Shown: positions 1 through 8,276, numbered from the stretch's first letter. The stretch is DNA of 28,774 nucleotides from DATDMG01 sp036518955 (GCA_036518955.1 DATDMG010000066.1:1-28774), one strand, 5' to 3'. The notes: generated by a model not told the origin, from the sequence alone. Numbers and translations are program-made.

Positions 1-2
1 CC

Positions 3-968
3 TCCCCACAGCTGTGCGGTCTGGGGCGCCGCGAGCTGATGGAGCAGCGCGGCAACACGATTGCCGTGGGCGACGTCTCCTTCGAGGTCGCGCCGGGCGA
101 GGTCTTCGTCGTGATGGGTCTGTCCGGCTCGGGCAAGTCGACGCTCGTCCGATGCCTGACCCGGCTGATCGAACCCACCGCCGGCCGAATCGAGTTCGAG
201 GGCGAAGACCTGCTGTCCGCCGGGGAGAAGCGGCTGAGGCAGCTCCGCCGGCACAAGTTCGCGATGGTCTTCCAGCACTTCGGCCTGCTGCCCCACCGCA
301 GGGTGATCGACAACGTCGGCTACGGCCTGGAGGTCCGCGGCACACCGCGGACCGAACGGGTGCGCCGCGCGATGGAGGTCATCGAGCTCGTCGGCCTGTC
401 CGGCTACGAGCACGGCTATCCCGGCGAGCTCTCCGGGGGCATGCAGCAGCGGGTCGGCCTGGCTCGAGCCCTGGCCGGGGCGCCCGACGTGCTGTTCTTC
501 GACGAACCGTTCTCCGCGCTGGACCCGCTCATCCGCCGCGACATGCAGAACGAGGTCGCGCGCCTGCACCGCGAGCTGGGCAAGACGATGGTCTTCATCA
601 CGCACGACCTGGGCGAGGCGCTCCGGCTCGGCGACCGTATCCTGATCATGCGGGACGGCCGGGAGGTCCAGCTCGGCACCGGCGACGAGCTGGTGGGCGC
701 GCCCGCGGACGACTACGTGCGCGACTTCGTCCGCGACGTCCCGCGGGCGAACGTGCTCACCCTCCGATGGATCATGCGCCCACGTCGTCCGGAGGACCCG
801 GCGGACGGCCCCGAGCTGGGTCCGGACGTGATCGTCCGCGACGCGGTGCGGCCGGTGCTCGCAGCCGGCCGGCCGGCGCGGGTCGTCGACGACGGGGTGC
901 TGCTCGGGATCGTCGGCGAGGAGGAGATCCTCGCCGTCGTCGGCGGCGACGAGAGGACGTCGGGATGA
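3..968 (+). CDS. proV: Glycine betaine/proline-type ABC transporter ATPase (5' partial)
   Basis: This is the ATPase of an osmoprotectant importer of the ProU/OpuA family; it would drive uptake of betaine or a similar quaternary amine through the permease encoded next. Counting from the ATG at 39, the Walker A motif (GLSGSGKST) lies near residues 28-36, the Q-loop in the FQHFGLLPH stretch, the ABC signature as LSGGMQQR, Walker B as VLFFDEPFSALD and the switch His as ITHDLGEAL. The frame is open to the window edge, and the residues before that ATG (GLGRREL) resemble the usual N-terminal stretch of ProV proteins, so I treat the gene as starting upstream of the window. The C-terminal part after about residue 230 looks like a shortened CBS-like region. 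The stop overlaps the permease start (ATGA), so the two are translationally coupled. Substrate is inferred from the family. Confidence 0.9.
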   Translation, partial: SPQLCGLGRRELMEQRGNTIAVGDVSFEVAPGEVFVVMGLSGSGKSTLVRCLTRLIEPTAGRIEFEGEDLLSAGEKRLRQLRRHKFAMVFQHFGLLPHRRVIDNVGYGLEVRGTPRTERVRRAMEVIELVGLSGYEHGYPGELSGGMQQRVGLARALAGAPDVLFFDEPFSALDPLIRRDMQNEVARLHRELGKTMVFITHDLGEALRLGDRILIMRDGREVQLGTGDELVGAPADDYVRDFVRDVPRANVLTLRWIMRPRRPEDPADGPELGPDVIVRDAVRPVLAAGRPARVVDDGVLLGIVGEEEILAVVGGDERTSG

Positions 969-3079
969 CGACGGCGACGCTCGTCGACCGGGAGCGGGCG
1001 CTGCGGCGGCCCGGACGGCCTCTGCTCGCCGCCGCCGTCCTTGCCGGCTGGGTGATCCTGGCCGTGGTGCTGGCGGGCCGGGACACCCTCGCCCTCGGAC
1101 CGTCCGACCTCACCTGGTTGCACCTGCGGCTGAACGACCTGAACGACGCCGTGGGCACCGCCCGCGGCCACGACGCGCTCGCCATCCGGCTGATCGACGG
1201 GGTTCGGGTCGGCGTCGACGCCCTCGTCCACGGCCTCCAGACGCTGATCGCCGAGCCTCCCGCCGGCCGACCCGTCCCGATCATCGGATGGCTCGGTGTG
1301 GTAGCCCTGGCGACCTACCTCACCGGAGCCCTCGGGAACCTCAAGGTGGCCGGGCTGACCGCGTGTGGGTTGACGTTCCTCGGGCTGCAGGGGCTGTGGA
1401 CCGAGAGCATGGACACCCTGGCGCTGACGCTGTCGGCGGTTGTGCTCTCGCTGGCGGTCGGGCTCCCGATCGGTGTCGCGGCCGGCGTCAACGACCGCTT
1501 CCAACGGCTGGTGACCCCCCTGCTCGACATCGCGCAGACGATGCCCACGTTCGTGTACCTCGCACCGCTCACGCTCTTCTTCCTGATCGGCCCCGCGTCC
1601 GCGGCGATCGTCACGATGGTTTACGCGACCCCGCCGGTGATCCGGCTCACCGCGCACGGCATCCGCGCCGTGCCGGCCGTCACCGTCGAGGCGGCCACCA
1701 GCCTGGGGACCACGGGCCGGCAGCGCCTCCGCACGGTGCTGCTGCCGATGGCACGCGGAACCGTCGTCCTCGGGGTCAACCAGACGATCATGGCCGCGTT
1801 GTCGATGGCCACCATCACCGCGCTGATCGACGCACCCGGCCTCGGCCGGGCCGTCCTGTTCTCACTGGAGAGGCAGGACGTCGGGTCCTCCTGCAACCAG
1901 GGGCTCGCGATCGTCGTCCTGGCGGTCGTCCTGGACCGCGCCACCACCGCCGCCGCAGCCCGTGGCCGGGGCGGCCGGCGCCCCCACCGGGCCGCGCGGA
2001 TCCGGCTCACCGCTCTGCTCGGCGGAGCGTTCGTGACGCTCTGGCTGGTCCAGCTCTCCCGGACCTACCTGTGGGCCGCGCGCTTCCCCGCCCGCAGCAC
2101 CGTCGGCGGCGTCGACGTCCACCTGGGTGTCGGCGACGACATCGCCCGGGCGACCGACGCCGCGACCCGGTGGATGTCCTTGCACGCCGCACGTGCCACA
2201 GGTGAGCTGAAGGACGGCGTCACGGCGTTCCTGGTCGACCCGCTGCAGTCGCTGCTCGCCGGGTCCCCGTGGTGGGCCACCGGTGCAGCGCTGGTGGCTC
2301 TCGCAGCGCTCGCGGCGGGCGCCCACGCCGCCGTCACCGCCGCGGTCGGCCTTGGCCTGGTCATCGGCACGGGGCTGTGGGCGGACGCGATGACGACCCT
2401 CGCCTCGACGGTCGTGGCGACGATCGCGGTGATGGTGCTCGGGCTGGCCTTCGGGGTGTGGATGGGCCGGTCGGACCGGGTCGACCGGGTGGTGCGACCC
2501 CTCCTCGATGCAGGTCAGACGATGCCGGCCTTCGTCTACCTGGTGCCGTTCCTGGCCCTGTTCGCGGCGAGCCGGTTCACGGCGATCATCGCAGCCGTCG
2601 TCTTCGCGGCACCGGTCGCGGTGAAGATCGTCGCGGACGGCATCCGGAACGTTCCCAGCCAGACCGTCGAGGCCGCCCGGGCGTGCGGCTCCGGCACCTG
2701 GCAACTCATCGTCAAGGTGCAGCTCCCGATGGCCCGGCCAGCCCTGACGCTGGCCCTCAACCAGGGCCTCATCTACGTGCTGTCCATGGTGGTCGTCGGC
2801 GGCCTCGTCGGAGCCGGAGCGCTCGGCTACGACGTGGTGGCCGGCTTCTCGCAGGGATTCCTCTACGGGAAGGGCCTCGCCGCGGGCGCCGCCATCGTCC
2901 TGCTAGGCGTCCTCCTGGACCGCGTCTCCCAGGCCGCAGCCCGTTCGCGCACCTCGATCGCCTCGGGACGGGACCGCGGCCCTTCGGGCCGTACCCGCCC
3001 GTCGTTCGCGCTCGGCCGGTACCGGCCGCAGCGGCCGCTCGGCCCCGTCAGGCCAGATCAGGAGGAAGTACCGACATGA
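965..3079 (+). CDS. Betaine/proline-type ABC permease, two permease domains in one chain
   Basis: A membrane permease of the ProW/OpuAB family, but 704 residues long with two complete binding-protein-dependent transport domains, roughly residues 95-315 and 430-665. Each half carries its own QTMPTFVYL or QTMPAFVYL segment and its own coupling loop with a VEAA core (near residues 241 and 567) followed by LPMA. One chain can therefore supply both membrane halves that are normally a homodimer. The segment joining the halves is long (about 110 residues) with a TM helix and a predicted outside stretch. The first half ends with an unusual GSSCNQGLA sequence where the family usually has a smoother G-x-(A/F)-x-x-G-L-A pattern. 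The ATG at 965 overlaps the ATPase stop, and the last codons overlap the binding protein start, so this is a tight operon. The C-terminus after residue 665 is a basic, Pro/Arg-rich tail. Confidence 0.88.
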   Translation: MTTATLVDRERALRRPGRPLLAAAVLAGWVILAVVLAGRDTLALGPSDLTWLHLRLNDLNDAVGTARGHDALAIRLIDGVRVGVDALVHGLQTLIAEPPAGRPVPIIGWLGVVALATYLTGALGNLKVAGLTACGLTFLGLQGLWTESMDTLALTLSAVVLSLAVGLPIGVAAGVNDRFQRLVTPLLDIAQTMPTFVYLAPLTLFFLIGPASAAIVTMVYATPPVIRLTAHGIRAVPAVTVEAATSLGTTGRQRLRTVLLPMARGTVVLGVNQTIMAALSMATITALIDAPGLGRAVLFSLERQDVGSSCNQGLAIVVLAVVLDRATTAAAARGRGGRRPHRAARIRLTALLGGAFVTLWLVQLSRTYLWAARFPARSTVGGVDVHLGVGDDIARATDAATRWMSLHAARATGELKDGVTAFLVDPLQSLLAGSPWWATGAALVALAALAAGAHAAVTAAVGLGLVIGTGLWADAMTTLASTVVATIAVMVLGLAFGVWMGRSDRVDRVVRPLLDAGQTMPAFVYLVPFLALFAASRFTAIIAAVVFAAPVAVKIVADGIRNVPSQTVEAARACGSGTWQLIVKVQLPMARPALTLALNQGLIYVLSMVVVGGLVGAGALGYDVVAGFSQGFLYGKGLAAGAAIVLLGVLLDRVSQAAARSRTSIASGRDRGPSGRTRPSFALGRYRPQRPLGPVRPDQEEVPT

Positions 3080-4047
3080 CCCGAACGTGGATGGGCGCCC
3101 TGGTGGTGGCGCTCGGTCTGACAGGTTGCGCAGGGGCGACGATCGACAATGCCTCGTCCAGCGGTACGGGCGCTGCCGGCAGCAGCGGAGCACGGTCGGC
3201 CGCCTGCGGCACCGTCAACCTGGCCGTGAACCCGTGGGTCGGGTACGAGGCGGACGCCGCGGTGTACGCCTATGTGGCCAAGACGAAGCTCGGCTGCACC
3301 GTGGTGAAGAAGAACCTCAAGGAAGAGGTGTCGTGGCAGGGCTTCAGCACCGGAGAGGTTGACCTGATCCTGGAGAACTGGGGGCACACCGACCTGGTGA
3401 AGAAATACATCACCGACCAGAAGGTCGCCGTCGACCTCGGCCAGACCGGGAACAAGGGCGTCATCGGCTGGTACGTGCCGCCGTGGCTGGCCAAGGAACA
3501 CCCCGACCTCCTGGACTGGAAGAACCTCAACACGTACGCGGACAAGTTCACGACCTCCGAGTCCGGCGGCAAGGGCCAACTCCTGGACGGCGATCCCTCG
3601 TACGTCACCAACGACGCGGCCCTGGTGAAGAACCTGAATCTCAAGTTCAAGGTGGTGTACGCCGGCAGCGAGGCGGCGCTCATCCAGGCCTTCCGCCAGG
3701 CGGAGACGCAGAAGACCTGGCTGCTGGGCTACTTCTACGAACCGCAGTGGCTGTTCAACGAGCTCACGCTGGCTCACGTGAAGCTGCCGGCTTACACCGA
3801 AGGCTGCGACGCGGACGCTGTGAAGGTCGCCTGCGACTACCCGCCGTACGACCTCAACAAGATCGGCAGTGCCAGGTTCACGAACAGCGGGACCCCGGCC
3901 GCGGCGCTGGCCAAGAAGTTCGAGTGGACCAACGACGACCAGAATGCGGTCTCTCGTTCGATCACCGTCGACAAGCTCTCCGACGACGCCGCGGCCAAGA
4001 AGTGGGTTGACGCGAACCCGGACAAGGTCAAGGCCTGGCTGTCCTGA
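3076..4047 (+). CDS. Betaine/choline-type ABC substrate-binding lipoprotein (OpuAC/ProX family)
   Basis: A 323-residue extracytoplasmic binding protein that would deliver betaine-like osmolytes to the coupled permease. The start at 3076 follows an AGGAGGA ribosome site at 3060-3066 and overlaps the permease stop as ATGA. The short N-terminal signal ends in a lipobox (LTGC, Cys18), so the mature protein should be lipid-anchored outside the membrane. The OpuAC-like domain begins near residue 50 (VNPWVGYEA) and holds aromatic residues expected for a cation-pi cage: the Trp of NPWVGY, the Trp of LENWGH, the Trp-Tyr of GVIGWYVPPW and the YFYEPQW segment. Two later cysteines (EGC and VAC, about 10 residues apart) could form a disulfide. 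Betaine, choline or proline betaine cannot be told apart from sequence alone. It is the last gene of the operon; a hairpin follows. Confidence 0.9.
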   Translation: MTRTWMGALVVALGLTGCAGATIDNASSSGTGAAGSSGARSAACGTVNLAVNPWVGYEADAAVYAYVAKTKLGCTVVKKNLKEEVSWQGFSTGEVDLILENWGHTDLVKKYITDQKVAVDLGQTGNKGVIGWYVPPWLAKEHPDLLDWKNLNTYADKFTTSESGGKGQLLDGDPSYVTNDAALVKNLNLKFKVVYAGSEAALIQAFRQAETQKTWLLGYFYEPQWLFNELTLAHVKLPAYTEGCDADAVKVACDYPPYDLNKIGSARFTNSGTPAAALAKKFEWTNDDQNAVSRSITVDKLSDDAAAKKWVDANPDKVKAWLS

Positions 4048-4082
4048 GCGGGCTGACCTGGGCGGACGGAACGGATTCGGTC

Positions 4083-4120
4083 GACTGCCCCCTCCCGGCG
4101 CGGTCCGGGAGGGGGCAGTC
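4083..4120 (+). terminator. Strong terminator hairpin after the ABC operon
   Basis: A perfect 15-bp inverted repeat (left arm GACTGCCCCCTCCCG at 4083-4097, right arm 4106-4120) with an 8-base loop lies 35 bases after the binding-protein stop. It has no clear T tract, which is common for actinobacterial terminators. It could work in both orientations. Confidence 0.75.
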
Positions 4121-4359
4121 CCGGACGATGGCCCAGCTCGCCCACTACACCGACGACACGCCGATCGGGCTGGACGTCGACGGCCCAGGTTCTCGGCCGC
4201 ACCGAGGTGCTCGGCATCCGGACCGGGTCCGGATGACAGCGAGCCCGAACTGCTCCTCGAAACCCTCGGCCTGACCGAACGTCGTCGGCCGCGACGCGCC
4301 CGGCCCTCGGTTGGTCGCCAGGTCGCGCGGCGGTTCTGCCAGCCCTACCGCGGCTCGCC
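4121..4359. other. Convergent intergenic region, no convincing gene
   Basis: Between the operon terminator and the 3' end of the DUF1707-type gene I see no gene. An ATG at 4128 opens 49 codons with no ribosome site and no recognisable family. The tract has short inverted repeats and may be decayed coding sequence. Confidence 0.5.
4215..4235. repeat. Palindromic hairpin in the convergent region
   Basis: CATCCGGACC and GGTCCGGATG flank a single base, giving a self-complementary 21-base sequence that can fold with a stem of about 8 bp and a 5-base loop. It lies 3' of both converging genes and could serve as a bidirectional terminator, but no T tract is seen. Confidence 0.35.
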
Positions 4360-4905
4360 TCAGTACCGGCGGCGCCGCTCCCGCTGCATACGGCGTCGCT
4401 CGGCCCTCTCGATGTCACGCTGCCGTCGTCGCTCATGGTCACCCTCCGCCCCGTAGAGGAGGATGCCCATGACGGGAATGGCCAGGAACCAGATCCAATC
4501 GCGGGTCACGAGGAAGAGGAGGAGGGCAGCGAAGGGCGTGAGCGCCATGACGGTGGCCCGGTAACGGTCCGGAACGACGCTCCGGAGCAGGCCCTGCGAG
4601 GGAACCGACTGCTGGGTCGGGAGGCTCTCCGGCACCCCGGGCAGGCTGGCCGAGGGCGCATCGCCCGGCGTAGGACCGGCGTCCGGCATCCCGGCGGGAT
4701 GGGGCTGCGGAAGATCTGCGAATACGGGCCGGATCTCTGCCCACGTCCGAGCGCGGGATACCTGGACCTGGCGGTCCTCGTACTCCGTGGCGTCGAGCCG
4801 GCCGGCCTCACGGTGCGCATTCAGCGCTTCGGTGGCAGCCGCCCGCTCGGCGTCGCCGATCCGGTACGCCTCCTGCCCGGGCCAGCCACCCCCGTGCTCG
4901 CTCAT
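4360..4905 (-). CDS. DUF1707 (SHOCT-like) domain small membrane protein
   Basis: A 181-residue protein of the actinobacterial DUF1707 family, whose biochemical role is unknown. The N-terminal domain, about residues 16-66, has the typical RIGDAER start and the pattern LNAHREAGRLD...EYEDRQ...RARTWAEIRPVFADLP. A Pro/Ser-rich linker follows, then two closely spaced hydrophobic helices near residues 120-155 (one ends before TRDWIWF) that form a membrane hairpin. The last 25 residues are very basic (ERRRQRDIERAERRRMQRERRRRY) and should stay in the cytoplasm. I chose the ATG at 4905 because the DUF1707 core starts just after it and an AGGA lies about 8 bases before it; the frame is open further upstream but without family-like sequence. 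The gene is alone on its strand between a decayed tract and the convergent ABC operon. Confidence 0.72.
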   Translation of the reverse strand: MSEHGGGWPGQEAYRIGDAERAAATEALNAHREAGRLDATEYEDRQVQVSRARTWAEIRPVFADLPQPHPAGMPDAGPTPGDAPSASLPGVPESLPTQQSVPSQGLLRSVVPDRYRATVMALTPFAALLLFLVTRDWIWFLAIPVMGILLYGAEGDHERRRQRDIERAERRRMQRERRRRY

Positions 4906-5461
4906 CCTCCTATCCTGCCCGCTCGGCCAGGGATGCCGGAACTCCGCAGCCGCATCCATCAACCAGTCCGCCGGGTAGCTGGCGAAGGAGTCCCGGACGA
5001 GAAGCCGGTCGGCAGGGCCGCCGGGCACCGAGGAGGATGGACCGCCACCCGTCCGCGGCTTCACGCTCGTCGGGCGGGTGGACGTCGCGCCGTCCGTCGC
5101 CGGGACCCGCTCGTTGCGGAGGCAGTCGACCCGCCGCAGCGCGACCCGGGCCCGAGTCAGCGTGGTGGCGGCGAGACGGGGCCCCCGCCGCCCGCCGTTC
5201 ACACCCACCAGCGCCTGCCGCACGATCTCCGCAGCCGAGGCGAACCTCACCAACCACAGCTTGATCAGCGAGGTGCGGCGCCCTGCGCATCTGGTACCTC
5301 TTCCTGCAGCGGTTGCCGGTGGTCGACCCGGCGGTCGAACACCGGCCGATGCTGGAGGCGATCCTCGCCGACGACGCCGCACAGGCAGGGCGATGCTCCA
5401 GAGACCATGCCGACCATCTCGAACAGGCTGTTCGGGCCGTGCTGTGATCTCGGCACCACGG
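4906..5461. other. Gene-poor tract between whiG and the DUF1707 gene
   Basis: About 550 bases without a gene I can support. Both strands have open frames, but their translations are Arg/Pro/Gly-rich with no family resemblance, as expected from chance frames in high-GC DNA. The exception is a short plus-strand stretch at 5265-5447 with protein-like composition, listed separately. An odd-length palindrome, CGAACAGGCTGTTCG, lies at 5420-5434. In Streptomyces and Mycobacterium, as I recall, the rpsB-tsf side of this cluster would lie nearby, so this may be a rearrangement scar. Confidence 0.5.
5265..5447 (+). pseudogene. Possible C-terminal gene remnant
   Basis: From 5265 the plus strand reads about 60 codons to a TGA at 5445-5447. 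The translation (ALRIWYLFLQRLPVVD, then VEHRPMLEAILADDAA and a helical HLEQAVRAVL end) looks more like real protein than the surrounding chance frames. A stop at 5262-5264 closes the frame upstream and there is no start with a ribosome site; the only internal ATG, at 5350, would give 32 codons. I read it as the broken tail of a lost gene. I do not recognise the family, and chance coding is possible. Confidence 0.3.
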
Positions 5462-6274
5462 TCAGGAGACCTCGGCCAGCTTGGCGCGAAGCTGGAGCAC
5501 CGCCTTGGTGTGCATCTGACAGATCCGCGACTCGGTCACGCCCAGTACTCGGCCGATCTCAGCCAGCGTGAGCCCCTCGTAGTAGTAGAGGGTCACCACG
5601 ATCTTCTCCCGCTCAGGAAGCTGGTTGATCGCCCGCGCCAGGAGGAACTTGGTCTCCTCGGTCTCGAACGCGGCGACCGGGTCCTCCGCCTTGGTGTCCT
5701 CGAGGGTGTCGACCAGAGACAGTTTGTCGCCCTTCTCGCCGCCGACACTGAGCAATTCGTCCAACGCGACGACGTTGACATAGGACACCTGGGAGAATAT
5801 CTGGTGCAGGTCGTCCAGTCCGATCCCCAGTCGCTGGGCGACCTCCACCTCACTCGGCGTTCGATGCAGTTCCCCTTCGAGAGTGGCGTAGGCGCGCTCG
5901 ACCTCGCGGGCCTTGTATCGCACCGAGCGCGGGATCCAGTCGATAGCCCGGAGCTCGTCGATGATCGCGCCGCGGATCCGAGAGATCGCGTAGGTCTCGA
6001 ACTTGATCGCCCGATCGATGTCGAACTTCTCGATCGCGTCGATCAGGCCGAAGATCCCGTACGAGACCAGGTCCGCCTGCTCGATGTTGGGCGGCAGCCC
6101 TACGCCCACTCGGCCGGCCACGTACTTCACCAGCGGCGAGTAGTGCAGGATGAGCCGCTCACGGGTCGTCGGATCGCCAGTGCCCTTGAACTGCTCCCAG
6201 AGGGCACGCAGCGCGGCTTCGTTGGCGGCCACGGGGTCGACGGTCTCGTCGATCTGCTGCTCGTCGGCGACCAC
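5462..6274 (-). CDS. whiG: RNA polymerase sigma factor, WhiG/FliA type
   Basis: A 270-residue alternative sigma factor of the FliA/WhiG group, which in Streptomyces starts the aerial hypha to spore programme and in motile bacteria directs flagellar genes. Region 2 spans about residues 40-115, with the core-binding and -10 recognition segment YGIFGLIDAIEKFD...KFETYAISRIRGAIIDELRAIDWIPRS. Region 3 follows (ERAYATLEGELHRTPSEVEVAQRLG). Region 4 (about 215-265) has the helix-turn-helix LTLAEIGRVLGVTESRICQMHTKAV. No flagellar genes are visible, so the WhiG role is more likely. The start is a GTG with AAGGGG about 10 bases before it. In Streptomyces whiG lies in this same cluster next to the competence-type genes. 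WhiG is normally held by an RsiG-type anti-sigma; none is in this window. Confidence 0.9.
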   Translation of the reverse strand: MVADEQQIDETVDPVAANEAALRALWEQFKGTGDPTTRERLILHYSPLVKYVAGRVGVGLPPNIEQADLVSYGIFGLIDAIEKFDIDRAIKFETYAISRIRGAIIDELRAIDWIPRSVRYKAREVERAYATLEGELHRTPSEVEVAQRLGIGLDDLHQIFSQVSYVNVVALDELLSVGGEKGDKLSLVDTLEDTKAEDPVAAFETEETKFLLARAINQLPEREKIVVTLYYYEGLTLAEIGRVLGVTESRICQMHTKAVLQLRAKLAEVS

Positions 6275-6572
6275 GGCGGCCGATCCCCTTCCGTCGAAAC
6301 CCGCGGCACCGCGCCTGACGACACCAAGCCTTCCCCGCCACGGGAGTTCTGCACTCTGGCTGTGAGCGTAGCGTTACCGCCTGACTCCTGAGTGCTACTA
6401 ACTCTCGTGCCGTCACGAAAAATCCATCGCTCACCCCCGATGCCTTGCCCACCGAACAGCCGGATCGGGACGCAGCCAGGCATTCCGCCGGGTCAGGAGC
6501 GTCCGGCGCCCCGTAGGACCACCCGCTCGGCCCGCCCCCGATCGGGCGAGGGAACGGCACGACGGGCGTCCA
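6275..6572. other. Leader region of whiG, no gene
   Basis: About 300 bases between the xerC stop and the whiG start without a supported gene. It must hold the whiG promoter unless whiG is read through from xerC. TACGCT fits a -10 pattern on the minus strand near 6366-6371, but I see no convincing -35 partner. A short GGGCGT/ACGCCC hairpin overlaps the xerC 3' end at 6564-6580. Confidence 0.4.
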
Positions 6573-7547
6573 TCACGCCCTGGGGTGCGCCTGTCGGTAC
6601 CCGGCCCGAAGCCGCTCCACCGACACGTGCGTGTAGATCTGCGTCGTGGCCAGCGTCGCGTGCCCCAACAGTTCCTGGACCGTACGCAGGTCAGCTCCGC
6701 CGTCCAGGAGGTGCGTGGCGGCGGAGTGCCGCAGACCGTGCGGTCCGGTCGGCGGCGCGCCGTCCACCTCGGCCACCAGGTCATGGACAACCTGACGCAC
6801 CTGGCGTGGATCGATCCGGCGACCCCGCAACCCCAGGAAGAGCGCCGCACCCGATCGCGGTCCGGCCAGGATCGGGCGCCCGGCCCGGAGCCATGCGAGC
6901 AGGGCCTCGTGCGCAGGGACACCGAAGGGGGCCATCCGCTCCTTCGCCCCTTTGCCCAAGACCCGCACGAGCCGACGCTCGTCGTCGACGTCGTCGACGT
7001 CCAGGCCGGTCAGTTCGGACACCCGGATCCCGGTCCCGTACAGCAGTTCGACGATGGCGTGGTCACGCAGCGCCCGAGCGTGCTGTCGGGGTGGCTCGCC
7101 CGAGCCGCCCCAGCCGACGGCCCCGCCGCGCCCGGTCCGGCCGGCGGCGACATCCATCAGGGCCGCCGCCTGGTCCTGGCGCAGGACCCCGGGCAGTGGC
7201 CGTCCGGCCCGCGGCGACCGCAACCGCGCCCCGGGATCGGAGGCCAGCCTGCCCGTCCGGGTGAGCCAGGCCGTGAAGGAACGGGCGCTGGCCGCCCGTC
7301 GGGCGATGGCGGACCGGGACCCTCCGCCGGCAGCCAAGGCCGCCAGCCAGTTCCGCAGAACCATCAGGTCCAGATCGGCCACGCCGTCGGCCCCCCGCGA
7401 GGCCGCGTGGGCGAGCAGCGACCGGACGTCACCCAGATAGGCACGCCGCGTGTGTACCGACCGACCGCACTCTGCGGACAGGTAACGGTCGTAGGCACGA
7501 AGGAGGTCGTCGACCTCCGCCCCAGGACCCGTTGACCCGGCGCTCAT
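6573..7547 (-). CDS. xerC: Tyrosine recombinase XerC
   Basis: A 324-residue site-specific recombinase that, paired with XerD, resolves chromosome dimers at dif during division. The SAM-like N-terminal core-binding domain covers about residues 10-115. The catalytic domain shows all expected residues: Arg175 (TGIRVSE), Lys in GKGAKER (about 199-202), His270 and Arg273 (HGLRH), His296 (LGHATL) and the nucleophile Tyr305 (QIYTHV). About 25 extra residues between the domains are Gly-rich (GRGGAVGWGGSG). I chose the ATG at 7547 (MSAGSTGP); a TTG at 7574 would add nine residues, and neither has a good ribosome site. Its place next to dprA and the absence of phage genes argue for the housekeeping XerC, not an integrase. 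Confidence 0.9.
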   Translation of the reverse strand: MSAGSTGPGAEVDDLLRAYDRYLSAECGRSVHTRRAYLGDVRSLLAHAASRGADGVADLDLMVLRNWLAALAAGGGSRSAIARRAASARSFTAWLTRTGRLASDPGARLRSPRAGRPLPGVLRQDQAAALMDVAAGRTGRGGAVGWGGSGEPPRQHARALRDHAIVELLYGTGIRVSELTGLDVDDVDDERRLVRVLGKGAKERMAPFGVPAHEALLAWLRAGRPILAGPRSGAALFLGLRGRRIDPRQVRQVVHDLVAEVDGAPPTGPHGLRHSAATHLLDGGADLRTVQELLGHATLATTQIYTHVSVERLRAGYRQAHPRA

Positions 7548-7626
7548 CAGGCCACGGTGACCGTTCCTCGGCAACCACTCAAGCAGGCGCGCGGGCCGGG
7601 CCGGCCGAGGCCGACCTGGCGCCGAC

Positions 7627-8256
7627 TCAGAGAACGCCGCGCGGCCGGAACTGGATGCTCATCCGGGGACCCACCGCTCGGGAGGTCTTCGGCACAGCAT
7701 GCTCCCAGGTGCGCTGACAACTCCCACCCATCACCAGAAGATCGCCGTGGCCCAGGTCGTACCGGAGGGCCCGCCCCCCCGACCGGGGACGGAGCAGCAG
7801 GGAACGGGGAGCCCCGAGTGAGACGATCGCGACCATCGTGTCGTCGGTGGCGGACCTGCCCGTCCGGTCACCGTGCCAGGCAACACTGTCACGACCGTCA
7901 CGGTAGAGGCAGATCCCCGCGGTCGCGAACGGCTCCCCCAGTTCGGGACGGTAGTGCTCGTCGAGCGCCTGCTTGATCGCGACGAGCGCGGGATCGGGTA
8001 GCGGCTCCCCTTCCCCGTACAGGAACGACAACCGGGGCACGTCGACGAGACGGTCGTACATGACACGGCGTTCGGCCCGCCACGGAACGACATCGGCCAA
8101 CCGAGCGAAGAGGGCGTCGGCGCCGATCACCCACCCGGGAAGCACGTCGAGCCAGGCCCCGGAGGTCAGCGCGACCCGCTGGGCGACCCCCCTGATCGCC
8201 CCGGGGACCACCTCACCGCAGCCGTCGAGGAGAGACGCCTGGAAGGCCATGCTCAT
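7627..8256 (-). CDS. AlkB-like 2-oxoglutarate/Fe(II) dioxygenase (DNA alkylation repair)
   Basis: A 209-residue member of the AlkB family, which oxidatively removes alkyl groups from bases such as 1-methyladenine and 3-methylcytosine. The iron ligands are His128 and Asp130 (WHGD) and His186 (WEHAVPK), and Arg198 (GPRMSIQFR) should bind 2-oxoglutarate. The family's nucleotide-binding pattern before the HxD is present as ICLYRDGRDSVAWHGD, with Cys where an Asn is common. I chose the ATG at 8256 because a -10-like TATGCT lies exactly six bases before it, which would make the mRNA leaderless; an open frame extends to 8316 but runs back through the operator. A LexA-like box overlaps the -35 region, so DNA damage control is likely. 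It sits between dprA and xerC, 65 and 79 bases from its neighbours. Confidence 0.82.
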   Translation of the reverse strand: MSMAFQASLLDGCGEVVPGAIRGVAQRVALTSGAWLDVLPGWVIGADALFARLADVVPWRAERRVMYDRLVDVPRLSFLYGEGEPLPDPALVAIKQALDEHYRPELGEPFATAGICLYRDGRDSVAWHGDRTGRSATDDTMVAIVSLGAPRSLLLRPRSGGRALRYDLGHGDLLVMGGSCQRTWEHAVPKTSRAVGPRMSIQFRPRGVL

Positions 8257-8262
8257 CGCGCC

Positions 8263-8268
8263 AGCATA
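8263..8268 (-). promoter_or_regulatory. Leaderless -10 box of the AlkB-like gene
   Basis: On the minus strand TATGCT lies six bases before the ATG at 8256, which would place the transcription start at the start codon. The LexA-like box at 8277-8292 covers the -35 position, so the same sequence explains both initiation and repression. Confidence 0.55.
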
Positions 8269-8276
8269 CCTCAGAT

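Noticed and set aside
14..964. A long plus-strand frame that continues upstream from the permease start
   Set aside because: It overlaps the ATPase gene in another frame and is Arg/Pro-rich without homology; the permease begins at 965 with an ATGA overlap.
5420..5434. CGAACAGGCTGTTCG as a second LexA box
   Set aside because: The half-sites are five bases apart, not the four required, and no gene starts close by on either strand.
6573..7547. Tyrosine recombinase as a phage or island integrase
   Set aside because: Its position beside dprA, the XerC-like catalytic set and the lack of att repeats, tRNA or phage genes fit chromosomal XerC.
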